A stretch of 64,000 nt of DNA from Carettochelys insculpta (GCF_033958435.1 NC_134147.1:48664001-48728000); one strand, 5' to 3'; shown: positions 22,180 to 35,501, counted from the first letter of the stretch. Translations and numbers: made by a program. Notes: generated by a model not told the origin, from the sequence alone.

Positions 22180-23470
22180 TGTGAGCCGATGCCCAGGTGC
22201 CAGCTAAACATCTGGTGGGGCAAAGGGGGTGATGCCACACCAGCAGCTACGCTAAGCAGCCAGGGCAGGCTGGGTTCTTTGGTTTGCGTTTAGTTCGGGT
22301 ACAGCAGCAAAAGGAAAATACACTTATTAGAGGCTTTTAACAGTTACTTTTTTATTTATACAAAGATAGAAACAATTTAAGACAAATGATTAAAGTACAA
22401 CAATTATGAATTTTGTGTATAACTTTAGCAGCGGTTAATAGGAAAGCCGCTGGCAGCGATTTTACAACAGAAGCGGCTGCCATGAGTAAAAGGCATTTTT
22501 AAACTGACCGCCCAATTTTATGAATGAAACCAAGATGGACGCCGAGTTTGAGTGACAAGATAATGATTATCTACAGTTCTATGTAAAAGATAATGGCCAA
22601 TCGCAGTTTTCTAATAGATCTAAATGGTAAACGCTTTTTAAAGATAAGGTAAGGGCTTCCCGCGGTTTGATTGACGGGCTAATGGTTTTTAGCAGTTTGT
22701 AGCCAAAAACAGGAAGTACTCGCGGTTTGTAAAGGGGAAACAACACAATTTAACTTAAGAAAAGTTTTGGACAAACTAGCTAGTTTAAACTAATACAATT
22801 AATGTGTACACAAGAAAGGCACGTTGCAGGTGTGATTTTCACCCCTGCCTCTTAGACCTGGTGGAACCAGAGTCTTTCCCTCAATTCCTGTAGGAAAGAA
22901 GTGTAATACAGCTGTAATTCTTACCCCTGCCTCATAGATCCAGTGTGACCAGAATCTTTCTCTCAAACCCTCGGGAAGAAGTAGATATGAACCAGGCATC
23001 CCCAGTCTCAGGAGTCAATACCGGACCTGGCCAGCAAGTGTAGGTGATTGGAGCTCAAAGGGGGTGGGCTGCCAAACCCCTCTTTATACCCCTTTGGTCA
23101 CGTAGGCTTCTTCCTGGTCTCAAGTGGCCAATCGGGGAGGAATGTGTTTGAACCCCAGGTTTCCCAGGGAAGGTGCAAGGCTCAATTTGCAACTGTGAAT
23201 TGTGGACAATTGGGCACCTTTGGAGGTGATGGGCGGAGGTTCCCCATTCTTCCTGGGGCAGTGATCAGGCGTGTCAGTTACCTATATCAGCCACAAGGAT
23301 GACCATTCGCTAGCCCATTCACTGTCTGGTTTCTGTGGATGGTAGAGAGTCTGGGTGAGACAGCACACCTGCGTTCCCAGGGCATCAAAGGCTGCCTGTC
23401 TCCCTCTCTGTCTCTCCCAGTGAGAGGGAGAAGAAGAAAAGGCCAAATGGGGGGTTCATGTCTGGCTACA
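22180..23470 (-). mobile_element. Solo LTR, 1291 bp, with 5-bp TSD
   Basis: The segment starts TGTGAGCC and ends GGCTACA (TG...CA) and is flanked by an exact 5-bp duplication GGTAT at 22175-22179 and 23471-23475. No coding region lies inside, so it is a solo LTR left by recombination. The minus strand has a TATAAA at 23088-23083 and an AATAAA at 22356-22351, which suggests that orientation. A 75-bp block is duplicated in tandem at about 22835-22985. Whether it belongs to a Ty3/gypsy-type or an endogenous retrovirus family is not determined. Confidence 0.75.
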
Positions 23471-23985
23471 GGTATGTGAAATAATCTTGGCTAGGGAATA
23501 ACAGTAATGTTTACAAACAGATCCTTTGAACTCTTGGAATGCTAGTCAAGGTGCTCTCATTAATTCACGCTCAAACTGCATTCATAAAACAAATTTTCTG
23601 ATCAATAAAAATAAAACATTTTTTCCCAAAAGACCAATGCTTATTAATAAGCATTGGAAGCCTTAATAAATCTTGTCTAACTTGGGATTGCTTCAGTTAT
23701 ACAAAATGAACACTTGAGGGCAATATATTTTAAAAGGAAAGTCTTTAATCCACTTCCCAAGTGCAGCATGTACAAATACATTACCTTTTCCAAAGCAGGC
23801 ATTTTCCAGTCTGCCAGATGAAGTATATTTAGCAGGACAACACCATGCCTGCAATTTCCAAAAGATCAATAGGAATATCATTAATCCACTGAAGGTAGAG
23901 TAAAGCCTTAAATCAACTTAATGGAAATCAACTTCAGAGATCCAGGTAGTCTGATAAGTTTATTCAACATTCTTTTACAGTAATA

Positions 23986-24335
23986 GGGCCTGTCTGCACT
24001 AGCCTCCTTCTTCGAAGAAGGCATAGTAATCAGCCCGAGTGGGGAATAGTGATGAGGTCCTGCAATGCAAATGCAGCACCTCATTAGACTAATTCTCACT
24101 GTGGGAACTTCAAATTAGAAACTTCGAAGTGTGGGCAAGCCATGTAGCCACAGGCACTTCAAAGTACCTGTGGCTACATTGCTTGCCCACGCTTCGAAGT
24201 TCCTAACTTTGAAGTTCCCACAGCAAGAATTAGCTTAATGAGGTGCTATATTTGCACTGCAGGACCGCATTGCTGTTCCCTGCTTGGGCTGATTATCATG
24301 CCCCTTTGAAGAAGGGGGCTAGTGTAGACAAGCCC
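23986..24335. mobile_element. Foldback Harbinger-type MITE, 350 bp
   Basis: The ends GGGCCTGTCTGCACTAGCC and the complement of GGGCTTGTCTACACTAGCC form long inverted arms that meet near 24160 (AAGTACCTGTGGCTAC). The flanks (ATA and ATC) differ at one base, so the 3-bp duplication is not exact. It is non-coding. Confidence 0.8.
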
Positions 24336-24394
24336 ATCGGGTAAGATTCTGCATATCACCTATTAATGTTCCACAGGTATGATATACTGGTATG

Positions 24395-26447
24395 ACACAG
24401 GAGGTAGGATCAGAGGCTAAAATAGGAGAAGAACAAGAAGTCAAAAATTACTTAGATAAAGTAGATGTCTTCAAGTCACCACGGCCTGATGAAAGGCATC
24501 CTAGAATACTCAAGGAGTGACTCAGAAGATAACTGAACCATTAGCAGTTATGTGTGAAAAGTCATGGGATACCAAAGAGATTCCAGAAGACTACAAAAGG
24601 GCAAAATATAGTGCCAAGCTATTAAAAATATTATTAAATAAGGACAATCTGGGCAATTATAGACCACTCAGTTTAACTTCTGTACCTGCAAAGATAATGG
24701 AGCAAGTAATAAAGGAATTCACTTGCAAGTATCTAGAGTAGAAGATAGTAAGATGATAAGTAACAGCATGGGATTTGTCAAGAACAAATCCCATCAAACC
24801 AACCTGAACCTTGCTTTGCAAGGGTAACAAGCCCGATGGACTGGGGGGAAATGATAGACATGGACTTCATACCTGGACTTCAGTAAAACTTTCAATGCTG
24901 TATCGCGTGACCTTCTCATAAACAAACTAGGGAAATACAACCTAGATTGAGCTCATACGTGTACAAAACTGATTGGAACACCATTCCAAGAGACTAGTTA
25001 TCAATGGTTCAGTCATATTGGAAGGGCATAAGGAGCAGGGTCTGGGAAGGACCAGTTCTGGGTCTGGTTCTGTTCAATATTTTCATCAGTGATTTAGATA
25101 ATAGCATAGGAAGTATACTTACGAAGTTTGTGGATGGTAGCCGGCTGGAAGGGGTTGCAAGTGATTTGGAGAACAGGATTAAAATTCAAGATGGATGAAC
25201 ATGGACAAAAAAAAACCCTTGTACTCTGAGTGGTGCATGGGTGATCTACACATCTCCTCCATTTCTTTCTGTCTCATAAATATTATGAAACTCAGTTAGT
25301 GCAAATACAAAATACTTTATTTAGGAAGGAATAATCAACTGCACACGTACAAAATAGGAAATTACTGCCTAGGAAAGAGTACTGCAGAAAATGATCTGAG
25401 ATTTGTCCAGTACCACAAGTTACATATGAGTCACCAGTGTAACACTGTTGCAAAAAAGTGAACATCATTCTGGGAGGTATTAGCAGGAGAGGTGTAAGCA
25501 AGACATGAGAAGTAATTCTGCTCTACTCTGCACTGATTAGGCCTCATCTGGAAAATTGTGGGTACCACATTGCAGGAAAGATGTGAATAAACTGGAGAAC
25601 ATCCAAACAAGCAACAAAAATGAGTGAAGGTCTAGAAAACATGATCTGCGAGGCAAAGTTGGGGGAAAAAAAAGGAGGCAGGGGTTGTTTAGTCTGGAAA
25701 AGAAAAGACTGAGAGGGATCATGGTAACCGTTTTCAAGTATATGGAATGCTGTTACAAAGAGGAGGGAGAAAAACTGTTCTTTGTAACTTCTGAGAATAG
25801 GACTAGAAGCAGTGAGCTTAAATTGCAGCAAGGGAGATACAGGTTGAATGTTAGGAAAAAATTCTTAACTGTCAGGGTGATTGATCACTGGACTAAATTG
25901 CCATGGAAGGTTGTGACACCTCCATCAAAGATTTTTTAAGAGCGAGTTGGACAAACTATCAGGAACAATATTTCCTCTAATTTTTTTCCATTTAAGTGTG
26001 GAATATATTTTGTTATGTGCACTGAAGCATGTGTGGATGTGCACCACCAGTAGAAATACATGCTGTACAGCAGTGCAGTGAGCACGCTACTGTTCAGCTG
26101 GGCAGCATCTGAATCACTCCTACACAAGTGCTCAATTTACAGGGACCCCAATCAGGAATGGTCTAGATCAGGCATGTCCAACCTGCGGCCCGTGGGCCAC
26201 ATGCGGCCCTGGACAGCTAGTAATGCGGCCCCACAAGATCATGAACTTTTAACATTATTGTGTGATTTATATACATTAACTATATTATATATTTTGTACA
26301 CGGCCCAAGACTATCTTCACTCAATGTGGCCCAGGCAAGCCAAAAGGTTGGACACCCACGGTCTAGATAATACTTAGTCCTGCCATGAATGCAGGGGACT
26401 GGACTAGATGACTTCTCTAGGTCCCTTCCAGGTCTATGATTTTAATA
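24395..26447 (+). mobile_element. CR1 LINE 3' half with nested insertions
   Basis: Reverse transcriptase pieces such as LGNYRPLSLTSVPAKIMEQV (about 24650-24710) and LGLVLFNIFISDL (about 25055-25095) are followed by the C-terminal region (25685-25939, KRLRGIMVTVFKYM and LNVRKKFL). The tail resumes at 26369 and ends GGTCCCTTCCAGGTCTATGA. Between about 25970 and 26368 the tail is split by an unassigned repeat and then by a hAT element. Many stops and frameshifts make it inactive. Confidence 0.85.
26169..26360. mobile_element. Non-autonomous hAT element, 192 bp
   Basis: The inverted ends are CAGGCATGTCCAACC and the complement of CGTGGGTGTCCAACC, with an exact 8-bp duplication GTCTAGAT at 26161-26168 and 26361-26368. 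The CTGCGGCCCGTGGGCCACA text near the left end is typical of hAT/Charlie-like elements. It sits inside a CR1 copy and is younger than it. Confidence 0.88.
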
Positions 26448-26524
26448 TCCTGCATTTATGCTAAAAGCAGGCAAGTTACACCTAGCAGGGACTTTTTCTT
26501 GTATTTTTGCAAAGCCCTATGCAC

Positions 26525-26985
26525 ACTCTGGATAGGTGTTCACAACATAGTTATTTCAGAATAACAGCTGTTACTTCAAAATATCCTACCATCTACACAA
26601 CACAGCTGCTATTTCAGAATAATTTCAAAATAGCAGTTGACATTTCAAAATTGGTAAACCTCATTCTACGAGGAATAGTGTTTATTTCAAAATAGCTATT
26701 TTGAAATAGGTGCTGTTAAGACAGGGGATAGTGCCTATTTCAAAATAAGCCATATCTAGTGTTAGGAAGAAGGTCTTTCGAAAACTGGCGGGGTCCTTTT
26801 GGAAGGTCCTGTCTCCACGGGCGGCGTGCGATTCGAAAAGCCCCACTTTTGAATCGCTGTGGCCACCATTATGCTAATGAGGCACTGCATATTCATTGTA
26901 GTGCCTCATTAGCATATTTCAAACCCACTCATTAACATGCCCCTTTCAAAAGGAAGGGGCTTGTGTAGACCCCGCCTTAGTGAGG
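26525..26985. mobile_element. Two adjoining decayed Harbinger-type MITE fragments
   Basis: From about 26540 to 26765 there are repeated TATTTCAAAATAG-like motifs in both orientations. From about 26770 to 26985 there is a second foldback with TTAGCATA arms around 26870-26910 and the end GGCTTGTGTAGACCCCGCC. The outer ends are too decayed to define duplications. Confidence 0.6.
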
Positions 26986-29900
26986 AAACAATTTGTCTGG
27001 CATGTCACTGGATTATATGGAAATGTAGCAGACCGAAGTCAATGGGCCCGATGGAGGGCAGATACACCAGGAGCTGGGTGAGTGGATTTCTATTCCCTGT
27101 CCTTAAAAAAAAACACTGGAGGCTCATTAAGAGCTGGTCTACAGCAGCAGGCGAATTAGACACCTGCAGCCAGTTAGGTGGACAGGTTCAACTTTAAAAG
27201 GATCCCCTCAGGACACAGAGGGGGAAAGGAGGAGAGTAGCAGACTAGGAAATGATGCTGGAGGATTGAGGTTTGGTAGAAAAGAGGAGACTCAGACAGGT
27301 ACCAGGGAGAAGTGATGGGAAAAGTGGCCCAGGGAACGGCTGCTGTGATTAGGGCAGAAGAAACACACCCCAACCACCAGGCCCATCAGTTGCTGCTATT
27401 TAGGTTCCCTGGGCCAAAGCCCAGTGTAGTGGGCAGGCCTGGGTCCCCCCTCCCCTTTCCTCTGGAGAGCTGCCCCACCAGGATGGGGCACTAGGACCAT
27501 TTGAGGGGTCTTGCCCCTTACTAGTGACTTGCCTATGATGAAAGTGGCTTAGTAAGTGGAGACTTTTGCCATTTGAAAGACCTGAGGCAATGGAAGGGTT
27601 GCTGTGAGCCTCTGAGGCATGCAAGAAAATCTGCCAGGGTGCCCAGGACCCAGAGGACATGAAAGGAGCCCTATCACAGGAAGTTTAATAATGATTCTCT
27701 TATAATGCCATAAGAAAATTAGACCATTTGCACATTGAACTATCACAGAAGTTATGGGCTCAATGACAGAAAAGCAGGCAACTTTTTTTTAAAACAGAAG
27801 ATTTCATACAGCTACTCCATAAAGAATTAAATAGCTAATTTGAATACAACTTAGTCTTCAGTTGTTTAGTGAGAATTTTTCTCCAGGAATTTGCTTGCCA
27901 AAAGGTCAGCCTTGAAATAACACAGGACTCTCCATTGTACAGAATTTTCCACTTTTGCAGAACATATCTGTCTGAATTACTGAAAATTCATTCCATAGCA
28001 ACAGTCGGGGAATATCAAAATCCTTCATACATAAGACCTCTCTGTGGCTACAACCAGGATTCATTCAGTATCATGTCAGATAATGCAGCAATGAAAGCAG
28101 TGCTTTCTCTCTATTCTCCTGGGGTGAGCTCTTTAAAGCCTCCTCATATGTACCATAATGAATCTGGATCGTCATTTACTTCTTAAAGAACTTGGAGCTC
28201 TTGCAATATTTCCTCCCAGCAACCTCATAATGTGTGATTTCTTAGTCTGCATTTGTTTTCCAGAGCTTAATCTGTCTCTACGCTGCAGAAATTACAGTGG
28301 CTTCATTATGTCCTTGTAGCTAAGGTATCATAACTCCATAGTGTAGATTTAGCCTGCACGAACTGAAGGGGTTTATTCATGTATTTAGGAACACCACTTC
28401 TCTGAACAATCAGCTACATCAGCATAAATGTTCTTCCATCACTATAGTCCCTTTACAGTGAGGGTTCATTTGGTATAACTATGTATTAAGGATGTGTATT
28501 TTTCACAACCCCTAATCACTGTAGCTGTGTTGCATTAACAAGTGTAGACCAGCCCCCTGGGATGCACAATTTATTTATCTGTCATAACTAAGGTTTGGAA
28601 TACACTTAGGAGTTAGTTTTCAAGATCATTATTGCTGACAGCCTCAATTTTAAGTTCTTCTCCACAGCAGAGAGGGCAGGTAACAATTGTTGTCAGAGCC
28701 CCGAGCTTCCCTTAAGCAAGACCTCCATGATGAAATGAGATGGAGGAGCTGAATGTGATGATCTCAGGAGCTGCAACGTCAGTTACAAGCTTCTCTATCA
28801 ACATTATCAACTACCAATTTTATTTTAAGCATTCTCAACATAAGTTTATGCATATGAGCTAGGACAAGAAGTTCAAAGTTATTAAAAGGACCTGATGCAA
28901 AACAACACAGACATAGGGTACAAATTATTGCTTGAGTGGCACACACAGGAAGAACTACCAGCTGGTTGATGAGCCCTAGTCTCTTTTTACAGTAACTTAG
29001 TTTTTTTTCCAAACAGATCACCAGAGAAGACAAAAATATAAGTGTGTTATAAAGAAGTTTAAATATCTGCACTATCAGAGAATAGTGAGCAGTGTTTGAG
29101 GGAGAGATTTGATTTAACATTATTAATTCTGTGGCAAGTTTCACAGCCAAGAACATATCTGCTATTTCTCTAGCTCCTGAACAGTGACGATGTCTTCTTT
29201 CAGATGACCCTGCTACCTGCCATTTTCTTCTCAGTTGCATCAACAACTGTTGATGATGAAAGCTGCTTGAAAGTCAAGAAATTAAACAGGCTACACTTGC
29301 CCTCAAATTAACATACTTATTTTACTTGTTTCACATTATAAAGTCACTGTGCAGCCACTTCTTATTTTTACCTTGTTCACTACTTTGTCTTAAGGCTGCA
29401 GTTGAGACTGTCCAGGATACCTTTAAAAACTTCTGAAAGAGCCTGATGTACATTAGGTGTTCTTGCAGTGCTTAAACTCTCTCAACATTTTGCACTCAAG
29501 AGTTTTTCAGTTGATTGTCAAACTGTTCTGTTTAAAATGGCCATTCTTCTGAGTTTAAGTGCAGATCAAAGATTTGCTTCAGCTTGAAAGGCTAGATTGA
29601 CCTGTGATTGTGTTAAAAAGACTGTAATTTTCATCTATAAAGCCCTCTGTGGGGCAGGTCTAAAGGCTGCCACACTGCCTCACAGCAGACTAATGAGCAA
29701 ACAAGACCTGATTTGGTCAATAGAAAGCTCTTGATTTGGGCAATAATTGTTACCTTGTTCCTATAGCTTACAGAGACCAAAGCCCAATGCTTTAAGAATG
29801 AATGTTTGCTTTGTCTTCCCTCCACCCCAGCTAGCAATCTATTGTTCACAATGTATCATGCTTAATGTAAAATGCCGCGAGATTTAGGATATATAAGGAC

Positions 29901-30478
29901 CTGGAATGAGACTGACTGTAAGAGGGAAAGGAACTACCACTATTAAAGCAGAAGTCAGTCTAGTGTACTTTGACTGTCTCTTGTATCCAGAAAGAGTAGA
30001 TTGAGACAAAATCTACCATCAGATCCACAACATACACGTTGTTCTAGCTTACGCTGCTGTGATTTCTGCAGCTCTGAGCATGCTGTTTACATTAGCTGTG
30101 GACAGCCCACTGTTTGGGGGTGTTAGCACATGACTTTGGCGACCACAGATTTAATTCCCTGCTCTACCACAAACACACCGTATGACCTTTTGCGAGTCAC
30201 AGCCAGTTCTTTTAAAAAAAAAGACATTAGATATTTAAAGTTGTAGACAGGTGGCTAGGTTCTATTGAAAATGCTACTAGGTGCCTAGTTACAGCTCTGC
30301 ATCTATATACCTTTAAAAATCTGGCCCCAGCAGTGTTCCCTACAAGCTGTGCACTTCTGTGGCCACTCAAGAGATTCAGATGTCACCCAGCTCTGATTAG
30401 TAGAACATCCACAACTGGGCTTTTGCTTTTAGTGGTGGTGCACATAAAATTTATTCTGTACCTAGATGGAAAAAAATA

Positions 30479-31805
30479 CAGTAAACCCTTGAGTTACATG
30501 GGGGTTGCATTCCTGCAGACCCTGTGTAACTTGAATTTTTGTGCATGCCCAAAGACCCAGGAACCAGGCTGCAGGAGCCCGGAAACTGATCAGCCCAGCA
30601 GGAATGGTCTGTTTCCTGGCTCCCAGAGTGGCAGAGAGCCCAGAACCAGAGGGCAGCCTCGTTCCCATCTCCCTGCTGCTTGCCACCTGCAGGACCTGGG
30701 AAGCTGACCAGCTGGTCAGTTTCTTGGGTCCTGCAAGGGGTTGGGAGCTGAAAATCAGGCAGCGGCCTGGCTCCCAGCTCCCCTCCACTTGCAGAGGGTA
30801 AGGTGACCATATCTCCCTGTCCCAAATATGGGACATGAAGATATGTGGGGAAGGGCGGTTCCTCCAAGCCTCAGGAAGCCAGGAAGGAGGTGGCAGCCGC
30901 CCACCCTCCCCAAGCTGCCGCAGCCCCCAGCGTTCCTGTGAGCCCCAAGGAAGCAGCAGGGATGGGGCAGCAACAGCGTTCCCCGACTCCCTGGTTCCCT
31001 GAGCTCCAAGGAAGCTGCAGTAGCAGGGCAGCTGCAGTGCTCTTCCCTCCCACCCCCCAAGCATCAGTGGCAGGGACTGGGCAGAAAATAAGGGACAATT
31101 AGTCCCTTTTCTAAAATAAGTAGGGACACCTTTTTGGCATCCCAAATATGAGACCTACCCACCAAAAATGGGAGATATGGTCACCCTAAGAGAGAGGAAA
31201 CTGAGCAGGGCAGCAGCCTTGTTGAGTTTGCTGGTTCCAGCCAATGGAAGGGAGCCAGGAGCCAAGGGCAACCTGGCTCGCCTCTGCTCCTTGGAGCCAG
31301 GAAACTAACCAGGGCTGCTGCCCTGCTCAGTTTCCCAGCTCTGCAATTGGAAGGGAGCCAGAAGCTAGGCTGCCACCTGGTTCCCAGCTCCCTGCCACTC
31401 CGGAGACCAGGAAACTCCTCCGTCAGGTGCGGCAGCCTGACCCACGGCTGCTGCCCCTGACAACAGCGATTTCTCGTTGCGGGGGGCAGCCACAAGTCAG
31501 ACTGCCATCCTTGACGGGAATGGTTTTTCCCCTGCTCCTTTCAGGGAAGAAGAGGGAGAGGTTTCCTGTTGGGGGCAGGGGAAAAACCCCACCTGTCAGG
31601 GACGGCAGCCTGACTTGCAGCTGGGCCCCCAACAGGAAACCGCTCCTGTCAGGAGTGGCAAGAATCAGGCTGCTGCCTGATAGCAGTTTCCCTGCCACCA
31701 TCAGAGACGGCAGCCTGACTTGTGGCTGCCATCCCTGATAGGAGTGGCAGTCACATTAACTCGGGACAGGCACAACTTGATCGTGCATATCTCAACGGTT
31801 TACTG
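30479..31805. mobile_element. Mariner-like (TA-flanked) non-autonomous element
   Basis: The ends CAGTAAACCCTTGAG and the complement of CAGTAAACCGTTGAG are flanked by TA dinucleotides (30477-30478 and 31806-31807), as expected for Tc1/mariner, perhaps Tigger-like. The interior is GC-rich and repeats GGCAGCCTGACTTG-like phrases; it also contains a hAT insertion at 30799-31188. No transposase was recognised, and the long open frames on both strands are compositional. Confidence 0.75.
30799..31188. mobile_element. hAT-like element inside the mariner-like element
   Basis: The inverted ends TAAGGTGACCATATCTCCC and the complement of TAGGGTGACCATATCTCCC enclose 390 bp. The inner text (CCCAAATATG, on both sides) extends the inverted repeat. 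The flanking 8-mers GCAGAGGG and AGAGAGAG agree only in part, so the 8-bp duplication is doubtful. It is non-coding. Confidence 0.7.
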
Positions 31806-33110
31806 TACACCCAAGGATGGAAAACATTAGAGGTAACATTGGCTCCTAATTTCTTTGGGGCTCACTTCCCCATCTGAATAATGGGGATAGTAGCACTTCC
31901 CTACCTCACAAGTCAGTTAAGAGGATAAATACATTACAATTTAAGAGCTGGCTCAAAGTCTGTGGTACTGGGAAGGGGTGGGACAGATAAATATGTTCTT
32001 GGGTAAAGGTTTATAGCAGTCACCTCATTTATTCTGATCTGCTCAAATTCTGTCTCATTTGGCTCACGCTGTTTTCTAAAAGAACACTTACTAAAAATAC
32101 TTCTGCCGCTTCCTTTTTGCTAGCCTCTTTTCAAAGCATATTAAGGCCCAATTTTTGATCATATAATACTCAGTTCTGGACATAAAGAGTTTAGCTCATA
32201 AAGCCACCGTGTTTAGCCACATGTTTGTAAAGTTCTCTATAATTTATTTTTAAGCATTCCTATATTTGTGACAAGTTGCCACATGACATTTTGTTTGTAC
32301 TTTAGCACTAGGATATTGTCCCAAGAACTTTATACAAACCATTTTTGTATGGCAGTATAACCTTAAATCAAACCAGTCCTTTCACCTGAAAATTAAGTGG
32401 AAGACTGCACTAATTTTCAAAAGAAACAAGAGCTACCATACTATAGGCAATGTTTGAATAATTGCTTGCCTTCACAAACCTTTTTATTCTTGTAAGTTGG
32501 GGGAGAGGACATGTACAAGAATCAAATGCTGCTTGCTTTATTCATCCACATAGTCCCCCACTGAATTCATGTAAGAGGGTGGGAGAGACATGGCACTTAG
32601 CCATATCTACAACCTCAGACCCGAATAAAATTTCAAAACACAACACATTAGACATATGAAATGCGGCATATATTGTGTGATGGTACCAACAAACCAAGAC
32701 AATACCCTATTCATTATCTGTGATACTTACCTTGGCTCTATGTTTACTAGTCAGTTGACAGGAATCTCTGTGACCAACCCCCAGGACAATACAGCTATAT
32801 CTACACTACAAAATAACTTTTAAAGTTCCTAACTTCGAAGTACAGCATCTACACACAAAATGCACCCTCCCTTACTTCGAAGTAGGCTGCCCCCTACTTT
32901 GAAGTAAAATGTCTACACCCAGTTAGCCCCTACTTTGAAGGGACCATGAAATGATGCAAGCATAGGGTTGCATGGCCAACTAGCCCTTCTGGGCTCGCAG
33001 CCAGCAGACCCCTTAAAGGGCCCCTCCCAACACCCCCACCTTGCACATGCTCAAGGCTGCCAGGCTGCAGACAGCAGCAGAGCACATGCTGGGGAGGAGA
33101 GCTGACCCAC

Positions 33111-34403
33111 ATGACCGTTCCCAGGCTCCCCAAGGACAATGTCCTCTCCAGCCTAGCCAGCCTGCTGGCCACGCTGCTCTTTCAGTGGCATGGCCAGGTC
33201 ACCCCCAACACAGCCCTGGCCACACTCCTGCTGCCCCTCTCCTGGACCCCCCCGCCAATCCGGGGCTGGTGGGCCTTTGCCACCAGCACCAAGTGCTGGG
33301 AACGCCTGGTCCTAGAGAACTGGGACAACACGCAGTGGCTGAGGAATTTTGAGATGACCCGCCAGACAGCAAAGGACCGCAGCACACAAATGTGGCCAGC
33401 ACTCCCAGTGTAGAAGAGGGTGGCCATCGCACTGTGGAGGCTGGCCATCCCCAACAGCCTCTGGTTCATTGGCCACCAATTCAGCATCGGCAAGGCCACA
33501 GTCAGAGCAGTGGTGATAGAAGTCCAGCCCCAACCACAGACCCAACTTGGGGAAAGGGCAGGGGGTGGGGGGTCCCTGGCAGGGAGAGGGCAGGGGGAGC
33601 TCCTGGTCAAGCATTCATGGATGTCTTCTTTCCCCCCGCTCACCTCGCAGGTCAGCCAAGCCATCAAGGGGGTGCTCCTGAGATGTGTTATGACCCTGGA
33701 GGACCTGGCCACCACCCTTGCTGGGTTTGTGGACCTGGGTTTCCCCAATAGTTTCAGAGCCCTGGATGGGATGCACATGCGATCCAGGCTGCAGACCATA
33801 GCGGGAGTGCCTACATTAACAGGAAGGGGTACCGATCTGTGGCAATCCAGGCCCTGGTGGATGTGAGGGGCCATTTCCTGGATCTGCACGTGGCATGGCT
33901 GGGCAGGGCCCATGACGCCTGGGTGTTCCAGAACTTGTGGCTGGGATGCCAAATGCAGGAAAACACGTATGCCCCCATTGCAGGAGCTCCCGCTTGGGGA
34001 CATCACAATGCCCTGCATCAAGGCCAACACCACGTACCTGCTGTATATGTGGCTCATGCAGCCCTATACCGGATGCACCACGCTGGCCCAAGACACCTTT
34101 AACTGTCACCTCAACCATGCCAGGGGGACAGTCGAGTGGGCATTTGGGAGACTAAAGGGGAGGTTTTGCAGCCTCCTCACCAAGCTGGACGTCAGCCTCC
34201 CAAACATCCCCTCAGTCATCAGTGCCTGCTGTGCCCTGCACAACCTTCTGGAGGGCCAGTGGAAATCCTTTATGCAGGGCTGGTTGGCAGACCCAGCAGT
34301 TAGCTATGAACAGCCACCCACTACCCCATGCTGCGAGGCCCAAAGGGATGGGGTTGGGGTCCTGGAGGCCTTATGCCAGGCTTTCACCCAGGGCCGGCCC
34401 TGA
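33111..34403 (+). pseudogene. PIF/Harbinger transposase, broken
   Basis: The nuclease family is recognised from successive pieces. The N-terminal part has CWERLVLENWDNTQWLRNF (about 33297-33353). After an in-frame TAG at 33411-33413 the same frame goes on with FIGHQFSIGKATVRAV. The DDE residues can be placed: D in FRALDGMHMRS (about 33755), D in GRAHDAWVFQN (about 33905-33935) and E in ARGTVEWAFGRLKGRF (about 34120-34165). A frame change near 33800 and another near 33960 break the protein. All three acidic residues survive despite the breaks, which suggests fairly recent decay. Members cut and paste the element with 3-bp duplications. It cannot make an intact enzyme as it stands. Confidence 0.85.
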
Positions 34404-35501
34404 CCCTTCCAACCACACCCTGCACTAGGGACCCCCTCAACCCCTCATGTTCCCACCTTCACCTCTCCCATCAAGCACCAGGGACCCAGGGTTAGGATGG
34501 GAATACTGAACATTAGTTGTGGGAGTAAACATATTTGGCAAGACAAAAGAGAACAATGTGTGAAACTATTTACAGGGCATTGGGGAAATGGTCCACAGGA
34601 GAGGGGTGGGGGGTTAAATGGGGGCTCGGATAAGGGAAGGCTCAGTCACCCAGGATCATGGGGTGCTGGCAGCTGCGTCAATCAGGACTGCCCCTACCAC
34701 CCCAGGTCCTGGGCCCCCTGGGGGTCTGCAACACAGCTGGGACCATGGGGAGGTAGGGCTGGGGTAGAGACGCCACAGGCTTGGCCTCTGTGGGGTGGGG
34801 GAGAGACGGACAGGACGAGGGATGGACGATGACTGACGGATGACTATTGGGACCTGGCCAGGTGCTCTCGCCTTGGCCAGCAGCTACTGAGCCCACTCGA
34901 CACAGAGCAGCCAGTGACAGGTCACCACTCACTGGGTGGCTGTGGGAAGGGCAGCTGCGGGCGGGGGGGAGGTTGGGCAAGGCAGGTGGCCACGGCCTGG
35001 GCCATGGCATCCAGGATGCTGGTCAGCCACATCCACACGTCCCTGCTCCATTGCCAGCCAGTCCCGGAGCAGCCTGGTCATCTCCCACACAACCACCCAG
35101 TTTGTGAGCATCTCCTTGTTCTTCCAGTGTCATCTCAGGGAGGCCCTGCCGTGGCCACAGCGGAGATGCAGATTAGGGTGATGGGGCGGTCTCACGGCCC
35201 CCTGCGGCTGCAGCCCGCTCTGGTGGGCTATGGCTGCTTCCCGACGATGGACCTGTGGACACAGAAGGAGATGGGGGACAGCCCATGAGTGCTGGGTCCA
35301 AACATCAGAGGACCCAGGCCCCTGCTCCCCTGGTCCCCACCTCCACCCTGCATCTCTGTTGCCCAGTGGCCCATGAGCCCTGGGTGCCCAGCGGTTACCA
35401 CCTAGCAAGGTTTGGCCTGTTCCTTCCACCATCCCCAGGCACATGGGCTGCAAGGTTGTACAGGGGATGGGAGGCCATCCCCAGCTCTTGCCACATCCTG
35501 C

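Noticed and set aside
28268..28556. Possible MITE
   Set aside because: The right end (AAGTGTAGACCAGCCCC) is suggestive, but no matching left end or TSD could be defined.
28779..29246. 155-codon minus-strand frame with hydrophobic stretches
   Set aside because: No known domain, no splice context and no similar frame in the window. It may be a decayed repeat, but I could not support a call.
30462..31145. 227-codon minus-strand frame
   Set aside because: It lies across a mariner-like element and a nested hAT and reflects their GC-rich repeats.
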